A stretch of 64,000 nt of DNA from Iphinoe sp. HA4291-MV1 (GTDB lineage Bacteria; Cyanobacteriota; Cyanobacteriia; Cyanobacteriales; Nostocaceae), in NCBI GenBank assembly GCA_019359415.1, contig JAHHHH010000012.1:1-64000 (forward strand). Reading direction: 5' to 3'. Below, piece after piece: positions 8,664-17,388 of the stretch. The notes below the pieces were generated by a model. That model did no database searches and was not told where the DNA came from. It was given only the letters and a program-made list of their open reading frames with translations. The first letter of the stretch is position 1. Every line of letters starts with the position of its first letter. The position numbers and the translations under genes are program-made.

Positions 8664-9091
8664 GTAAACAAGGTTAGAGAAAAAATTAAAAGTTAATACT
8701 TCTTCATGGTAAGACTTGTTGATTGTTCTTGTGGAATAGTGCTCTCCTGAATAGCTCGTTATACCAATTTTGTATGAAGATGCGCTAAATCAATTTGCTT
8801 CTTTAAGTTGTGCTGCAAGTTTTTCTCCAGAATAAAGTTTGGCGCAGCTTCACAAAGAAACAGTATTGTAAAACTTCGCTCAGTTTATAGTCATTCGTTT
8901 CCTTTTATAGACATTTATTAAACTATATCAAGTTAGCAAATTCTGGAGTGGAAAACTCCTAATCTTCACTTCTCCTGTCTCTGAGGCTGCGCCAACGTGA
9001 CGCTGCGCGTTAGCGCAGCTCCTCCACAGGAGGCACAATGCGTGAATTTTGTTAGTGCAGCGGGACGCAGTCCATTTTGAATTTTGAATTG
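8664..9091. other. Intergenic region with short GC-rich repeats
   Basis: No gene supported; an 80-codon minus-strand frame (8928-9170) overlaps the permease C-terminus and reads through repeats. A short interspersed repeat (GCTGCGCGTTAGCGCAGC palindrome near 9002-9019) is followed by TTTTGAATTTTGAATTG tandem text. Confidence 0.55.
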
Positions 9092-9883
9092 TTAAGCTCC
9101 CATCCCGGAATATCGTTTCAATCCCCATCGCCACAGCAAACGATTCCAACCCAAAAATATCAAAATCCAACCCACCATTGACAAAAATCCCCGCGCCAAA
9201 TCCACAGGTAGCCCAACCACAATACTTGCAGGGAAATCAATCATATAAGGAAATGGTGTCCAAAGTACTATTGATCGCACAGATTCAGGAAAAACTTCCA
9301 GAGGTGCAATCATTCCTGATAAAAATAAATAAAATAAAAACCAAAAATTTTCTACAGCATTAGCCCGTTCAGTCCAAAAGGCAAGCATCGCAAATGAGTA
9401 TTGCATGACAAAGCGTAACGCAAAAGCTAGCACCGCTGCCAATACAAATAGTAAAAGATTTGCTAAACTTGGCAACCAAAAAGCTTGCGGATAAAGAAGA
9501 AAAAAGACAACTAACAGTAACAATGCAAAAGGCAAACGAGCCGCTCTTTCAGAAACATGGGAAGCAATATGATGCCACACTGGATCAATAGGCTGTAACA
9601 AGCGAGGTGAAAGTTTTCCTTCTACAATTTCCTTTTCAAAGTCCCAAACGACCCAAACAACTGTAATTTGCCTAATGATGAAAACTGTAATAAAGTAACG
9701 AGCAAAATCCACAGGTGACAGATTGAACCGCCCTCCTTGCGCTGCCTGTATCCACACTCCCATTAAAATAATTGGCAGAGAGTTTGCCAGTATCCATAAA
9801 ATGAGTTCCGCCCGATACTCAAGCATATAGGCGTAGTATACTGACAAAAATGCCAAGACTTTTCTGAAAGTTCGCTTCATCAT
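9092..9883 (-). CDS. ABC-2 type exporter permease
   Basis: A 263-residue integral membrane protein with about six hydrophobic segments: ILWILANSLPIILMGVW, ITVFIIRQITVVWVVW, PFALLLLVVFFLLYP, LANLLLFVLAAVLAF, NFWFLFYLFLSGMIAP and a C-terminal LSMVGWILIFLGWNRLL. The motif DFEKEIVEGKLSPRLLQPIDP in the first cytoplasmic loop is typical of the ABC-2/DUF990 permeases of cyanobacterial multidrug or polysaccharide-type exporters. Its likely ATPase is at 11033-12061 on the same strand, but a methyltransferase in the opposite orientation separates them, so the original operon seems to have been interrupted. The second permease that usually accompanies this type is not seen. Confidence 0.85.
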   Translation of the reverse strand: MMKRTFRKVLAFLSVYYAYMLEYRAELILWILANSLPIILMGVWIQAAQGGRFNLSPVDFARYFITVFIIRQITVVWVVWDFEKEIVEGKLSPRLLQPIDPVWHHIASHVSERAARLPFALLLLVVFFLLYPQAFWLPSLANLLLFVLAAVLAFALRFVMQYSFAMLAFWTERANAVENFWFLFYLFLSGMIAPLEVFPESVRSIVLWTPFPYMIDFPASIVVGLPVDLARGFLSMVGWILIFLGWNRLLWRWGLKRYSGMGA

Positions 9884-10222
9884 AAAAATTAGTTACAGCG
9901 CTTATTCTTATGATTAGACCACAAATTGTAGGGGAGCCAGTGCGTTGGACGGGTTTCCCGGCAGTCCCGCATCTGGTGAGACCAGCGCTACAGGAGGGTT
10001 TCCCTCCCTAGGCGACTGGCGAACCCGTAAGCGCAAAGCGCAGGCTCCGCCAACGCGCAGCGTCTCCCTTAGGAGAAGGGCGTTGGGCATTGCCCATAAA
10101 AGCCTATATGATGGAATTTGAGATATTAGTGGGCAATGCCCACACTACAGAAAACCTCATTATAAAGAGTACTTAATAGTCAATAGTCAATAGTCATTAA
10201 AAAATTGCAAACGAGGTCAAAG
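9884..10222. other. Repeat-rich intergenic region splitting an ABC operon
   Basis: Holds an interspersed repeat block (9939-10085, including GGAGGGTTTCCCTCC and CAGCGTCTCCCTTAGGAG), a hairpin repeat with arms at 10085-10096 and 10130-10141 (GGGCATTGCCCA), and a tandem heptamer AGTCAAT run (about 10173-10196) just before the methyltransferase. Confidence 0.7.
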
Positions 10223-10966
10223 ATGGCACCCGTGTATGACAGCATAGCCGAGCAGTTTAAAAAAGTTAACTCTTTGCCATTTATCCAGTATGTTACGACG
10301 TATACATACCTCAATCTAATCGGAGATGTTGCCGGAAAATCAATCCTTGATTTAGCTTGCGGAGAAGGATTTTACACAAGATTGCTCAAGCAAAATGGCG
10401 CTGCACGCCTGGTGGGTGTAGATATTTCCTCGGAAATGATCAAACTCGCAAGACAGGAAGAAGAGAAAGAACCGCTCGAAATTGAATATATTATCGCTGA
10501 TGTCATGGAAATTGGCTTCATTGAAAACTTTGATCTTGTCGTTGCCTCCTTTCTTCTGAATTATGCTTCAACGAAAGACCAACTACTCAGAATGTGTCAA
10601 ACCATATTTGCTAACCTAAAACCAGGGAGTAGGTTCGTCACTCTAAATAATAATTTAGAGCTACCCCCAGAGTTCTATCATAAAAATGAAAAATATGGTC
10701 TTGCTAAGAGCTGTGCCGGGTCGCTTCAGGAAGGTACTCCTTTAACCATAACATTGACAATTTCCGACGATGGCGAGAAAGTTAGCTTTGACAACTACTA
10801 CCTTAGCAAGGCAACGTATGAATGGGCATTGAGAAGTGTTGGTTTTAAGGAGATTTGTTGGCACCCTCTGATAGTCTCTCCCCAAGGCGTGCAGAAATTT
10901 AGTCAGGAGTTCTGGCAGGATTCCATTGACTATCCTTATACGATAGGCATTACCTGCCTAAAATAA
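10223..10966 (+). CDS. Class I SAM-dependent methyltransferase
   Basis: A 247-residue protein. The ATG at 10223 is chosen because GAGG lies 6 bases upstream; an in-frame ATG at 10205 lacks a site. It has the Rossmann-type motif I SILDLACGEGFYTRLL (about residues 40-55), motif II LVGVDISSEMI and the post-motif FDLVVASFLLNYAS. The C-terminal part resembles small-molecule methyltransferases (UbiE/Tam-like). The substrate is unknown. It sits in opposite orientation between an ABC permease and its ATPase and is bordered by repeats, suggesting insertion into the transporter operon. The 3' end is followed by a near-exact tandem copy of its last 27 bases. Confidence 0.8.
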   Translation: MAPVYDSIAEQFKKVNSLPFIQYVTTYTYLNLIGDVAGKSILDLACGEGFYTRLLKQNGAARLVGVDISSEMIKLARQEEEKEPLEIEYIIADVMEIGFIENFDLVVASFLLNYASTKDQLLRMCQTIFANLKPGSRFVTLNNNLELPPEFYHKNEKYGLAKSCAGSLQEGTPLTITLTISDDGEKVSFDNYYLSKATYEWALRSVGFKEICWHPLIVSPQGVQKFSQEFWQDSIDYPYTIGITCLK

Positions 10967-10993
10967 TACGATAGGCATTACCTGCCTAAAATA
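10940..10993 (+). repeat. 27-bp tandem duplication at the methyltransferase stop
   Basis: The unit beginning ATACGATAGGCATTACCTGC occurs twice head to tail. The first copy contains the final codons and stop of the methyltransferase; the second is untranslated. This looks like a replication-slippage duplication. Confidence 0.85.
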
Positions 10994-11032
10994 GCTAGTC
11001 AATACCAGCCAAACAGACAAATCAAATATTTC

Positions 11033-12061
11033 TCAATTGACAACCCCCGCTTGGAAAACTCGCCCAATCACTTCTTCAACAGGCGGTTGTGTCACTGTTA
11101 AATCTACGACATCCAAATCTGCTAAAATTCTCGATACAGTGCGGGTGAGTGCCTCTTGCGGTACCATAAAACACACGGTTCGCCCTTCTATTTGTCGTAC
11201 ATCACCATATAATACCAGTTTTTCTTTGGGCAGAGCATTGGTTAACTCCAAATGAACTTCCCGGTAAGGAGCAAAACGTTCCCGCAGACCATCTAGACTA
11301 CCGTCATAGATTAACTGTCCTTGGTGAATCAACAGGACTCGCTGACACAAAGCTGTAATATCTGCCATGTAATGGCTTGTCAACAGCACTGTTGCCAGAT
11401 ATCGCTGATTGTACTCACGCAAAAAATCACGCACTCCCACCTGAGCATTCACATCTAACCCCAGTGTCGGTTCATCTAAAAACAGGACTTGTGGACGGTG
11501 CAAAAGTGCTGCTAACAGTTCCGCCTTCATTCGCTCACCTAGAGACAGCTTCCGCACGGGTTGTGTCAGTTTTCCTTCCAGCAAGAGCATTTCGGTTAAC
11601 TCCCCCAACCGTTGGCGGAACTCTTTATCAGAGATGTTGTAAACAGCAGCATTAATCTTGAGAGAATCTAGAGCAGGTAAGTCCCAAAGCAGTTGCTGTT
11701 TTTGCCCCATCACCAGGGTAATTTTTTGCAAAAACGCTTCCTGACGACGATACGGAATATGTCCAGCCACTCTAACTTGACCTTTAGAAGGATAAATCAG
11801 CCCTGTAAGCATTTTCAGTGTCGTGGTTTTACCCGCGCCATTTGGTCCCAAAAATCCCACCACCTCACCAGGTGCAATTTCAAAAGAAACATCTTGAACT
11901 GCTTTGATTTCTCGGTAAGTGCGGCGGAAAAAGTGGGTAATTGTTCCGACAATTCCTGGTTCTTTAACAGCGACAGGATACAATTTGCTCAGGTTTTGGA
12001 CTGATATTATACTATAACTACTTGGACTAGAATCACGGTATACAGCAGATTCTGGAGACAT
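11033..12061 (-). CDS. ABC-2 exporter ATP-binding protein
   Basis: A 342-residue ATPase: Walker A GFLGPNGAGKTTTLKML (about residues 70-86), Q-loop VMGQKQQLLWDLPA, signature VRKLSLGERMKAELLAALL, Walker B VLFLDEPTLGLDVNA and the switch His in VLLTSHYMADI. The C-terminal 90 residues resemble the DUF4162-like tail of NatA/CcmA-type exporters. It should energise the ABC-2 permease at 9092-9883, which follows on the same strand but now lies 1.1 kb away with an oppositely oriented methyltransferase between. Minus strand, ATG at 12061, 32 residues before the ABC domain core. Substrate unknown. Confidence 0.9.
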   Translation of the reverse strand: MSPESAVYRDSSPSSYSIISVQNLSKLYPVAVKEPGIVGTITHFFRRTYREIKAVQDVSFEIAPGEVVGFLGPNGAGKTTTLKMLTGLIYPSKGQVRVAGHIPYRRQEAFLQKITLVMGQKQQLLWDLPALDSLKINAAVYNISDKEFRQRLGELTEMLLLEGKLTQPVRKLSLGERMKAELLAALLHRPQVLFLDEPTLGLDVNAQVGVRDFLREYNQRYLATVLLTSHYMADITALCQRVLLIHQGQLIYDGSLDGLRERFAPYREVHLELTNALPKEKLVLYGDVRQIEGRTVCFMVPQEALTRTVSRILADLDVVDLTVTQPPVEEVIGRVFQAGVVN

Positions 12062-12883
12062 AAGCCGTCACCCCTTCGCTTAATTAAAAATTCAAAGTTC
12101 AAAATTAAGAACCCCACGGATGAATCCGAAGGCTTGGATATAATGTTGCAAAGCATTTTTATCCCTCCATTAATAAAATTAAGGGGCTTGAAACCGTTAC
12201 TCAAATTCAACTAAAATTAAAAATTCAAAGAATTTAAAATTTTTCAATTCAAAATTTCTTAATTATTTTTGAATTTTGAATTTGAGCGTTCGCCCTTCGC
12301 CCTTCGCACTTCGCCCAAGGGGCGACGCCAGAGGCGAACGCGCAGCGTCTCCCTTAGGAGAAGGGGCGACGCCAGAGGCGTTGGCGCAAGCCTGTCCGCA
12401 GGACTTACAAAGCAGCGTCTCCCTTAGGAGAAGCGAGGGTCATATAGAGACGATTCGCCTTTAACTTTAACATTTTTGTCACTTGCTAGATGGGAAAGAT
12501 TAGGTAGCGAAGCGAAGGGAATTCAACCAGGTTAAGATTCACGCCTTTCTAGAAGAGAATGGGGTAGTTAAATTTGATAGCTTTGAGCGCGAAATTCCAC
12601 GACATCGCGTTTGATAAGCTTAAACAATTTGTTGTCATATATTTCTTTAGTAAGGTAGAATTTCCTTTCTTCGTGATAGAGGTGTATGTAACATTACAAA
12701 AAAATTTACTTCTCAAATAAGTGGTTTAGCTGGTGTATGCTAATCGAAACATGACTTCAGTAATATTGCTGGTAAATAAAAGTAACATTATATTAGCCGT
12801 TACAAATGATCATAAGCCCCAAATTTCTGTGGATTAGATTGTCGCGTCATTGTAGTCAATAGTAAAACTCAGGGGCAATAGTA
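12062..12883. other. Intergenic region with a large interspersed repeat block
   Basis: No supported gene. At 12290-12435 lies a GC-rich repeat block containing CAGCGTCTCCCTTAGGAG twice and GGGCGACGCCAGAGGCG twice. The same elements form the in-frame insertion in the regulator at 33285-33509. The 62-codon frame through it (12276-12464) is repeat translation. From 12480 to 12883 the sequence is AT-rich with nothing recognised. Confidence 0.7.
12290..12435. repeat. GC-rich interspersed repeat block
   Basis: Composed of reiterated modules (TTCGCCC, GGGCGACGCCAGAGGCG, CAGCGTCTCCCTTAGGAG, GCCTGTCCGCAGGACT). Related copies occur at 9939-10085, 33300-33460 inside a coding sequence, and 63056-63108. 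Confidence 0.8.
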
Positions 12884-13468
12884 ATGATGAACAAAGTTAT
12901 GAAATCCAGCAAAAAATATGTTGTTTCGTTTGTTATTGTAATAATAGTTACCAGCCTGAGCAGTTGTCGTATTGATCCGACCTCTCGTCATCTTGAAAGT
13001 ACAACGCCAGCACCAGGTACAAAAACAAATAGCAAAACACCTGCATCTACTGCACAAACACCAACTGAAGAAACCCCAACCCAAAATCAAGCTTCCTCAA
13101 GTTCTGGCGCTGTTACGAAACAAAATGTCAACATCACTCTATTCACAAGTGATACTCAATGTCAGGAACTCATTCCACAACAAGTTTCAGTGCCAGCTGA
13201 AGCTCCTGTAACAGGTGCAGTAGGTAAAATCATAGAACAACGTGACGGCGCTGATTTTAGCCTGTCTGGGTATCGTGTCACCGTCAAAGATGGAGTCGCA
13301 ACCATTGATTTACGAATATCCCCTAATTCCCAGCGTCAGTTCACTTCTCTTTCCAGTTGTGAGCAGTTTGCTCTTTTTGGAAGTCTTCGCAAAACTTTAT
13401 TAAGTAATTCTCAATGGAGTATTAAGCAAGTCCGTTTTACAGAACGAGGAGAAGAAATAATTCTGTGA
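12884..13468 (+). CDS. GerMN-domain lipoprotein
   Basis: A 194-residue exported lipoprotein. The signal is KKYVVSFVIVIIVTSLSSC with the lipobox Cys at about residue 28, then a Thr/Pro/Ser-rich low-complexity linker (30-75), then a GerMN domain (about 82-194): VNITLFTSDTQCQELIPQ, VGKIIEQRDGADFSLSGY, VKDGVATIDLRISP and the closing TLLSNSQWSIKQVRFT. GerMN domains bind peptidoglycan or partner proteins in spore germination and in other cell-envelope proteins; the cyanobacterial role is unknown. Stand-alone, ending 84 bases before the trailer end of CRISPR array 1. Confidence 0.8.
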   Translation: MMNKVMKSSKKYVVSFVIVIIVTSLSSCRIDPTSRHLESTTPAPGTKTNSKTPASTAQTPTEETPTQNQASSSSGAVTKQNVNITLFTSDTQCQELIPQQVSVPAEAPVTGAVGKIIEQRDGADFSLSGYRVTVKDGVATIDLRISPNSQRQFTSLSSCEQFALFGSLRKTLLSNSQWSIKQVRFTERGEEIIL

Positions 13469-13551
13469 GACCAATACTGTGTGTTGAATCAAAAGACAAA
13501 GTTTTTGAGCGGAAGAGGTTAGTGATGAGGTGGGTTGCTACTGACAAAGCT

Positions 13552-14587
13552 TCTCCACTATTTTAATGGAGACTTGCGATCGCCAAACTTTACGATCATC
13601 ACTTACTTAGTTTCCATTAATTCGTCTCCACTATTTTAATGGAGACTTTTTTCTAGGTATTCATAGTAATCTTCGGCTGCGTGTTTCCATTAATTCGTCT
13701 CCACTATTTTAATGGAGACGCTGAGGTGTATGCAGTTGAAATGAATTCACATCGAGTAGGTTTCCATTAATTCGTCTCCACTATTTTAATGGAGACGGTT
13801 TTTTGGAAAAGGATCGCGGTTACAACTAACAGGTTTCCATTAATTCGTCTCCACTATTTTAATGGAGACGTTTTTAGTGCATTCACGGAAGAATCATTCA
13901 GTGGGTTTCCATTAATTCGTCTCCACTATTTTAATGGAGACACCAAGAGCTTTTGAATGATTCCGATCTGTTTGATGTTTCCATTAATTCGTCTCCACTA
14001 TTTTAATGGAGACAACCTTATCTGACGCTTCCTTGGAGGTATCTTTGTTTCCATTAATTCGTCTCCACTATTTTAATGGAGACTTTTATCTAACCCTGCA
14101 CGAGGCAATGGGTTTCCTGTTTCCATTAATTCGTCTCCACTATTTTAATGGAGACCACTAGAATCGCCAAAAACAAAAGAATTAATCCTTGTTTCCATTA
14201 ATTCGTCTCCACTATTTTAATGGAGACTTCATTATCACCAAATTTCATGATTAGTTTAGAAAGTTTCCATTAATTCGTCTCCACTATTTTAATGGAGACT
14301 TGGGTCTTAATTGCACTTCTTTAGCTTGAAAATTTGTTTCCATTAATTCGTCTCCACTATTTTAATGGAGACCCATATCTTAGAAATCTAATTAATCCTT
14401 TTCCAAGTTTCCATTAATTCGTCTCCACTATTTTAATGGAGACATTTGATATGTGAAAGTTTTTATTTAAAAGAAATTGTTTCCATTAATTCGTCTCCAC
14501 TATTTTAATGGAGACATTTTTATTCCAAAGGAGATTGATATAAATGCTTCGTTTCCATTAATTCGTCTCCACTATTTTAATGGAGAC
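13552..14587 (-). CRISPR. CRISPR array 1 (15 repeats, 14 spacers)
   Basis: Fourteen identical 37-bp repeats plus a truncated repeat at 13552-13573. Full repeats start at 13610, 13683, 13760, 13833, 13905, 13977, 14047, 14119, 14191, 14263, 14336, 14407, 14479 and 14551. Spacers are 33-40 bases. Read on the minus strand the repeat begins GTCTCCATTAAAATAGTGGAGAC (stem) and ends in GAATTAATGGAAAC, the same 3' tag as arrays 2 and 3. The array is therefore transcribed on the minus strand, with the leader on the right. The degenerate repeat lies at the left (trailer) end, as expected. The ATGGAAAC tail would give the 8-base crRNA 5' handle used by type III systems. Orientation is inferred from the shared tag, not from transcription data. 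Confidence 0.95.
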
Positions 14588-14842
14588 AGCGGGGAACCAG
14601 AAGGCTTTAAAAGCCTCGGTTTTGAGACTCGTTTGCGCGGGTCTAAAGTCAAAGTACTGTTTGAGCATCTTCTTGTCAAGATGTGTGTTGAAAAAAATCG
14701 CCTCAAAAGCAACACCAGCAAGCTTTTCAGCATTTGCGCGGACCCCCTATAGAAGAAAAATGTCCCAAAACCAGTGTGGATAAGTTCTTCAGACTTCCAA
14801 AATGACTATTTCTGAAAAACAGCCAGTGGTCCGCGCAATCTT
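14588..14842 (-). promoter_or_regulatory. Leader of CRISPR array 1 with triplet motif
   Basis: On the minus strand the leader carries three copies of a short motif: TTGCGCGGACC (14838-14828), then its complement GGTCCGCGCAA (14744-14734, perfect 11-bp inverted pair), then a variant GACCCGCGCAA (14643-14633) about 46 bases before the first repeat. Arrays 2 and 3 have the same inverted-direct-direct layout with different core bases. It probably contains the array promoter and spacer-integration signals. Confidence 0.65.
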
Positions 14843-15271
14843 TCATTGATCATACACCTCAACAATACCTCTACCAATCTCCTTCACCTTTTCCACCAAT
14901 TGCAACGGTTCTACTACCTTCACATATCCACCAAAACCAATAATCCACCGCCACAAATCAAAATCATTTAAAGACCACTTCGGTAATATAACCTGAAAGC
15001 GATTGGGAAACTGCTTGTCCCCCGTTTTCTTCAAGCAGAATATTGTCTCAGGAAGATTCACTCTTACGCTTGAGGCTGGACGAGTCATTTTCATTTGTGC
15101 AAAGCGCTTCGTTCCCTCAACAATAAACCGATAAATTATATCATCAAACCAAAGCTCCACCGTCACACACACTTGCGATCGCTCGTAGGTAGACAAGCTG
15201 TGGTATCCCCTTGACTGTCGCGCTTGGCGCACTCTTTCCCCATCATCAACACCTCCACAGGGCGATCGCAT
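14843..15271 (-). pseudogene. Truncated WYL-domain regulator (C-terminal part)
   Basis: A 142-codon frame. From about residue 30 it resembles the C-terminal half of WYL-domain proteins: VELWFDDIIYRFIVEGTKRFAQ, FCLKKTGDKQFPNRFQVILP and the C-terminal DLWRWIIGFGGYVKVVEPLQL...GIVEVY. The N-terminal HTH and the WYL core itself are absent; the first 25 residues (RSPCGGVDDGERVRQ) look like read-through of unrelated DNA. WYL regulators are frequent beside cyanobacterial CRISPR loci (for example Sll7009 of Synechocystis represses a CRISPR locus). It lies directly against the leader of array 1 and 5 bases downstream of the nuclease-like gene. Probably a non-functional remnant. Confidence 0.65.
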
Positions 15272-15276
15272 TTTCG

Positions 15277-15894
15277 CTACAAACCTACCATGTAAATCAA
15301 TCGATTTAAAATGGACTCAACTGGAGGAAGTGGATATTCAGTCAAGTCAATGGTGATAGTATTATCTTGCAGCCGTAGAAACCGCCAAAGTGTACCTGTA
15401 GTCACAGTTCCATAAATTATGTCTACAGGATTTTTAGCTTGCTGGTTAAACTTCCACGCTGCTACCATTTCTGCAACACACTGTCCCAAACCACCTTTGA
15501 GGTCTTCTTTTTTCGCTTCTACCACCACCGCCACGGGTGCCTTGACAAATAACTGCTCTGGTGACAAGCTGAGAATAAAGTCGCACACTCCTGTTAAACC
15601 AGCTTCTGCATCGACGTTAAATTCTTCACCAGAAAACAAGCTGATACGATTTTGCAGCGCTTCTTTGACTGCTAACAGCACCGGACAGATGATTAACTCT
15701 GATCTGGCTTTTTCCGTGTTGAGCGCAACTGCTAACTGGAGGTTGCGGTTAAGAAACTCCGCGAGGTATGGACTGGGTGTGACAGTCCTTTCACCAAGGG
15801 ACAGAAATGACCCACCTTCGATAAGAGTAAGGTTAAAATCTTGGATAACTTTAGGTAAGGTAAATTGACTGTACGGCATAAAGTTAAAAGGCAC
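15277..15894 (-). CDS. PD-(D/E)XK-like cyanobacterial protein (paralogue of 39995-40597)
   Basis: A 205-residue protein from a GTG at 15894, or 200 from the ATG at 15879 (MPYSQFTLPKVI), which matches the start of the paralogue and may be the true start. Conserved elements suggest a restriction-endonuclease-like fold: Glu in EKARSELIICPVL, Asp in GVCDFILSLSPEQ and the EAKK motif in VVVEAKKEDLKGGLGQ. The last part, IIYGTVTTGTLWRFLRL, is the family hallmark. Many cyanobacterial genomes carry several copies annotated only as hypothetical. A function as a nuclease is inference from the motif spacing. It sits just upstream of the WYL remnant and CRISPR array 1. Confidence 0.7.
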   Translation of the reverse strand: MPFNFMPYSQFTLPKVIQDFNLTLIEGGSFLSLGERTVTPSPYLAEFLNRNLQLAVALNTEKARSELIICPVLLAVKEALQNRISLFSGEEFNVDAEAGLTGVCDFILSLSPEQLFVKAPVAVVVEAKKEDLKGGLGQCVAEMVAAWKFNQQAKNPVDIIYGTVTTGTLWRFLRLQDNTITIDLTEYPLPPVESILNRLIYMVGL

Positions 15895-15933
15895 TCATAA
15901 TAAATCCCTCTTTCTTCTTACCTTAGACTTTTT

Positions 15934-16014
15934 ATATCATGTCCGGTTAATTGCTTATAAATCCCGCACAACCCCACCCCGGTTTTGTCTTGCGCCAAAA
16001 CCGCCCCTCCCCTT
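15934..16014. repeat. Interspersed palindromic repeat, copy 2 (core in orientation B)
   Basis: Matches 703-782 closely, but the core between GGTTTT and AAAACC (15981-16002) is the reverse complement of that in copy 1. It terminates the reading frame of the adjacent HTH remnant. Confidence 0.8.
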
Positions 16015-16390
16015 ACGACTACCCACGCTCACAGATTTTTCATAACGACTAGGAGTTCGCCAATTCCAACCGAGTGTTTCTTCTTTGACTAAGACTAATC
16101 CCATTTGTTCGGTGGGGGAACCTAGTGTTTGAAGTTGCTCCCAAAGTTCGTCGAGGGGTGTCAGTTGTTGGGTTTCCTCTTCTTGTGCAAATGGTTGAAC
16201 GATATCTTGCCAGTTTATGTCAAGGAATTTACAAATTTCTTCAAAATTTGTGCGATCGATAGGTTTGTTGTTGAAGAAATTGTTAACTGTTGACCAACTA
16301 AGTCCTATTTCTGAGGTGAAGGCTTTTTGAGTTAAACTTCGGCGTTCTAAGGCTCGCTTTGCAATTTTTATGCCTGCTTCTGATGCTACA
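16012..16390 (-). pseudogene. N-terminal HTH fragment, possibly of a STAND/NACHT-type protein
   Basis: An open minus-strand frame of about 125 codons without a start. It reads IKIAKRALERRSLTQKAF, IGLSWSTVNNFFNNKPID and FEEICKFLDINWQDIVQPF, a helix-turn-helix of the kind found at the N-termini of many cyanobacterial NACHT/NB-ARC-like proteins. A segment QMGLVLVKEETLGWNWRTP follows before the frame runs into the repeat at 15934-16014. The 5' end is cut by the 29-base repeat at 16391-16419 that also truncates cas1. Parent family is inference. Confidence 0.5.
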
Positions 16391-16419
16391 AGCGATACCT
16401 TCGGTAAGCTTCGCTAACG
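16391..16419. repeat. 29-base repeat at the cas1 C-terminal breakpoint
   Basis: Begins AGCGATACCTTCGGTAAGC. An identical 29-base copy is at 19727-19755, immediately after the cas1 N-terminal fragment, in the same orientation. The shorter core GATACCTTCGGTAAGC also occurs near 19650. Confidence 0.85.
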
Positions 16420-16426
16420 TCACACC

Positions 16427-16779
16427 CACTTTGGTAATTTACATGTTCCCCGTGACAATCATCCAGCTTTGGTATCTGACTTGATGGAGGAATTTCGCGC
16501 TCAAATTGTTGATTCGTTTGTCGGGTATTTGGTAAACAAGAAAATTTTAACTCCCGAAGATTTTACTCCTCCCGACGAACGTGGAGGTGTATACTTACAA
16601 GCAAGCGCACTGAAAAATATCTCAAGCACTGGGAGGAAAAGTTACAAACCGAGACGACGCATCCTCACACGGGTTACAAGGTTAGTTATCGTCGCTGCAT
16701 TGAGTTACAGGTGCGGGAGTATATTGCTTGTTTGATGGGTGAGGTGGAAGTGTATCGTCCGATGATTTGGAAAGTGTAA
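16427..16779 (+). pseudogene. cas1: cas1 C-terminal fragment, frameshifted
   Basis: Encodes the C-terminal third of a Cas1 integrase: FGNLHVPRDNHPALVSDLM, EEFRAQIVDSFVGYLVNKK and EDFTPPDERGGVYLQA. After a frameshift near 16605 it continues EKYLKHWEEKLQTETTH, YRRCIELQVREYIACLM and VEVYRPMIWKV, ending at 16779. The His and Asp of the active site (NHPALVSDLMEEFR) are visible, but the N-terminal two thirds, including the catalytic Glu, are absent. The 5' edge is the repeat at 16391-16419. The array 2 leader follows the stop directly, with no cas2. Non-functional. Confidence 0.85.
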
Positions 16780-16983
16780 CATAGCTATACCATTTGTGGG
16801 ATAGACATAATCGCCCAAACCCTGATTCTTTCGTTCTATCCCACAAATGACTTTCTCTGTAAGGTTTTGAAGCCTCTCAGTTCTGAGCTTACCAGGAAGA
16901 GCTTGCATTAATTTCGCAATAATTTTCTATCCCACAAAATTTTGCTGTAGACTGTGGTCAGGGCAATGCTTCTAGAGGCTAGG
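16780..16983 (+). promoter_or_regulatory. Leader of CRISPR array 2 with triplet motif
   Basis: Contains ATTTGTGGGATAGA (16792-16805), its perfect complement TCTATCCCACAAAT (16835-16848) and a third copy TCTATCCCACAAAA (16926-16939), 45 bases before the first repeat. Between copies 1 and 2 the text AATCGCCCAAACCC...ATTCTTTCGTTCT is also conserved in the array 3 leader. Confidence 0.65.
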
Positions 16984-17307
16984 CTTTAAACTTCTTCGGA
17001 AGTTGAATTAATGGAAACTGTCCGTTGACACGGAATGAAACTTTTTTACCCGATGGCTTTAAACTTCTTCGGAAGTTGAATTAATGGAAACCTGTGCTTT
17101 CTCTGCGACGAGATCTGACAACACCACTTTAAACTTCTTCGGAAGTTGAATTAATGGAAACTGGAATTTCCCCAACGGTTCTAAGGCATACCCGGCAATC
17201 CTTTAAACTTCTTCGGAAGTTGAATTAATGGAAACAGAAAGGCACTGCGAACCTCGTTGGGGCAAACCAACGCTCTAAACTTCTTCGGAAGTTGAATTAA
17301 TGGAAAC
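16984..17307 (+). CRISPR. CRISPR array 2 (5 repeats, 4 spacers)
   Basis: Repeats of 35 bases start at 16984, 17057, 17127, 17201 and 17273. The last has one change (CTCTAAAC for CTTTAAAC), as expected at the trailer end. Spacers are 38, 35, 39 and 37 bases. The repeat has a stem AACTTC-TTCG-GAAGTT and ends GAATTAATGGAAAC, so it is transcribed on the plus strand from the leader at 16780-16983. The small size and linked broken cas1 suggest it no longer acquires spacers by itself. Confidence 0.95.
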
Positions 17308-17388
17308 TATAGACATTCAATTGAAAATGGGCTATAGTTTTTTTATATTTTTTTAGACTCTTGAATTACTGTTTAAAAAACAAATTGA

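Noticed and set aside
12276-12464. 62-codon ORF through the GC-rich block
   Set aside because: It is a translation of the interspersed repeat; the same peptide text appears inside the regulator insertion at 33285-33509.
14477-14752. 91-codon ORF with repeated FPLIRLHYFNGD text
   Set aside because: It reads through CRISPR repeats and the leader.
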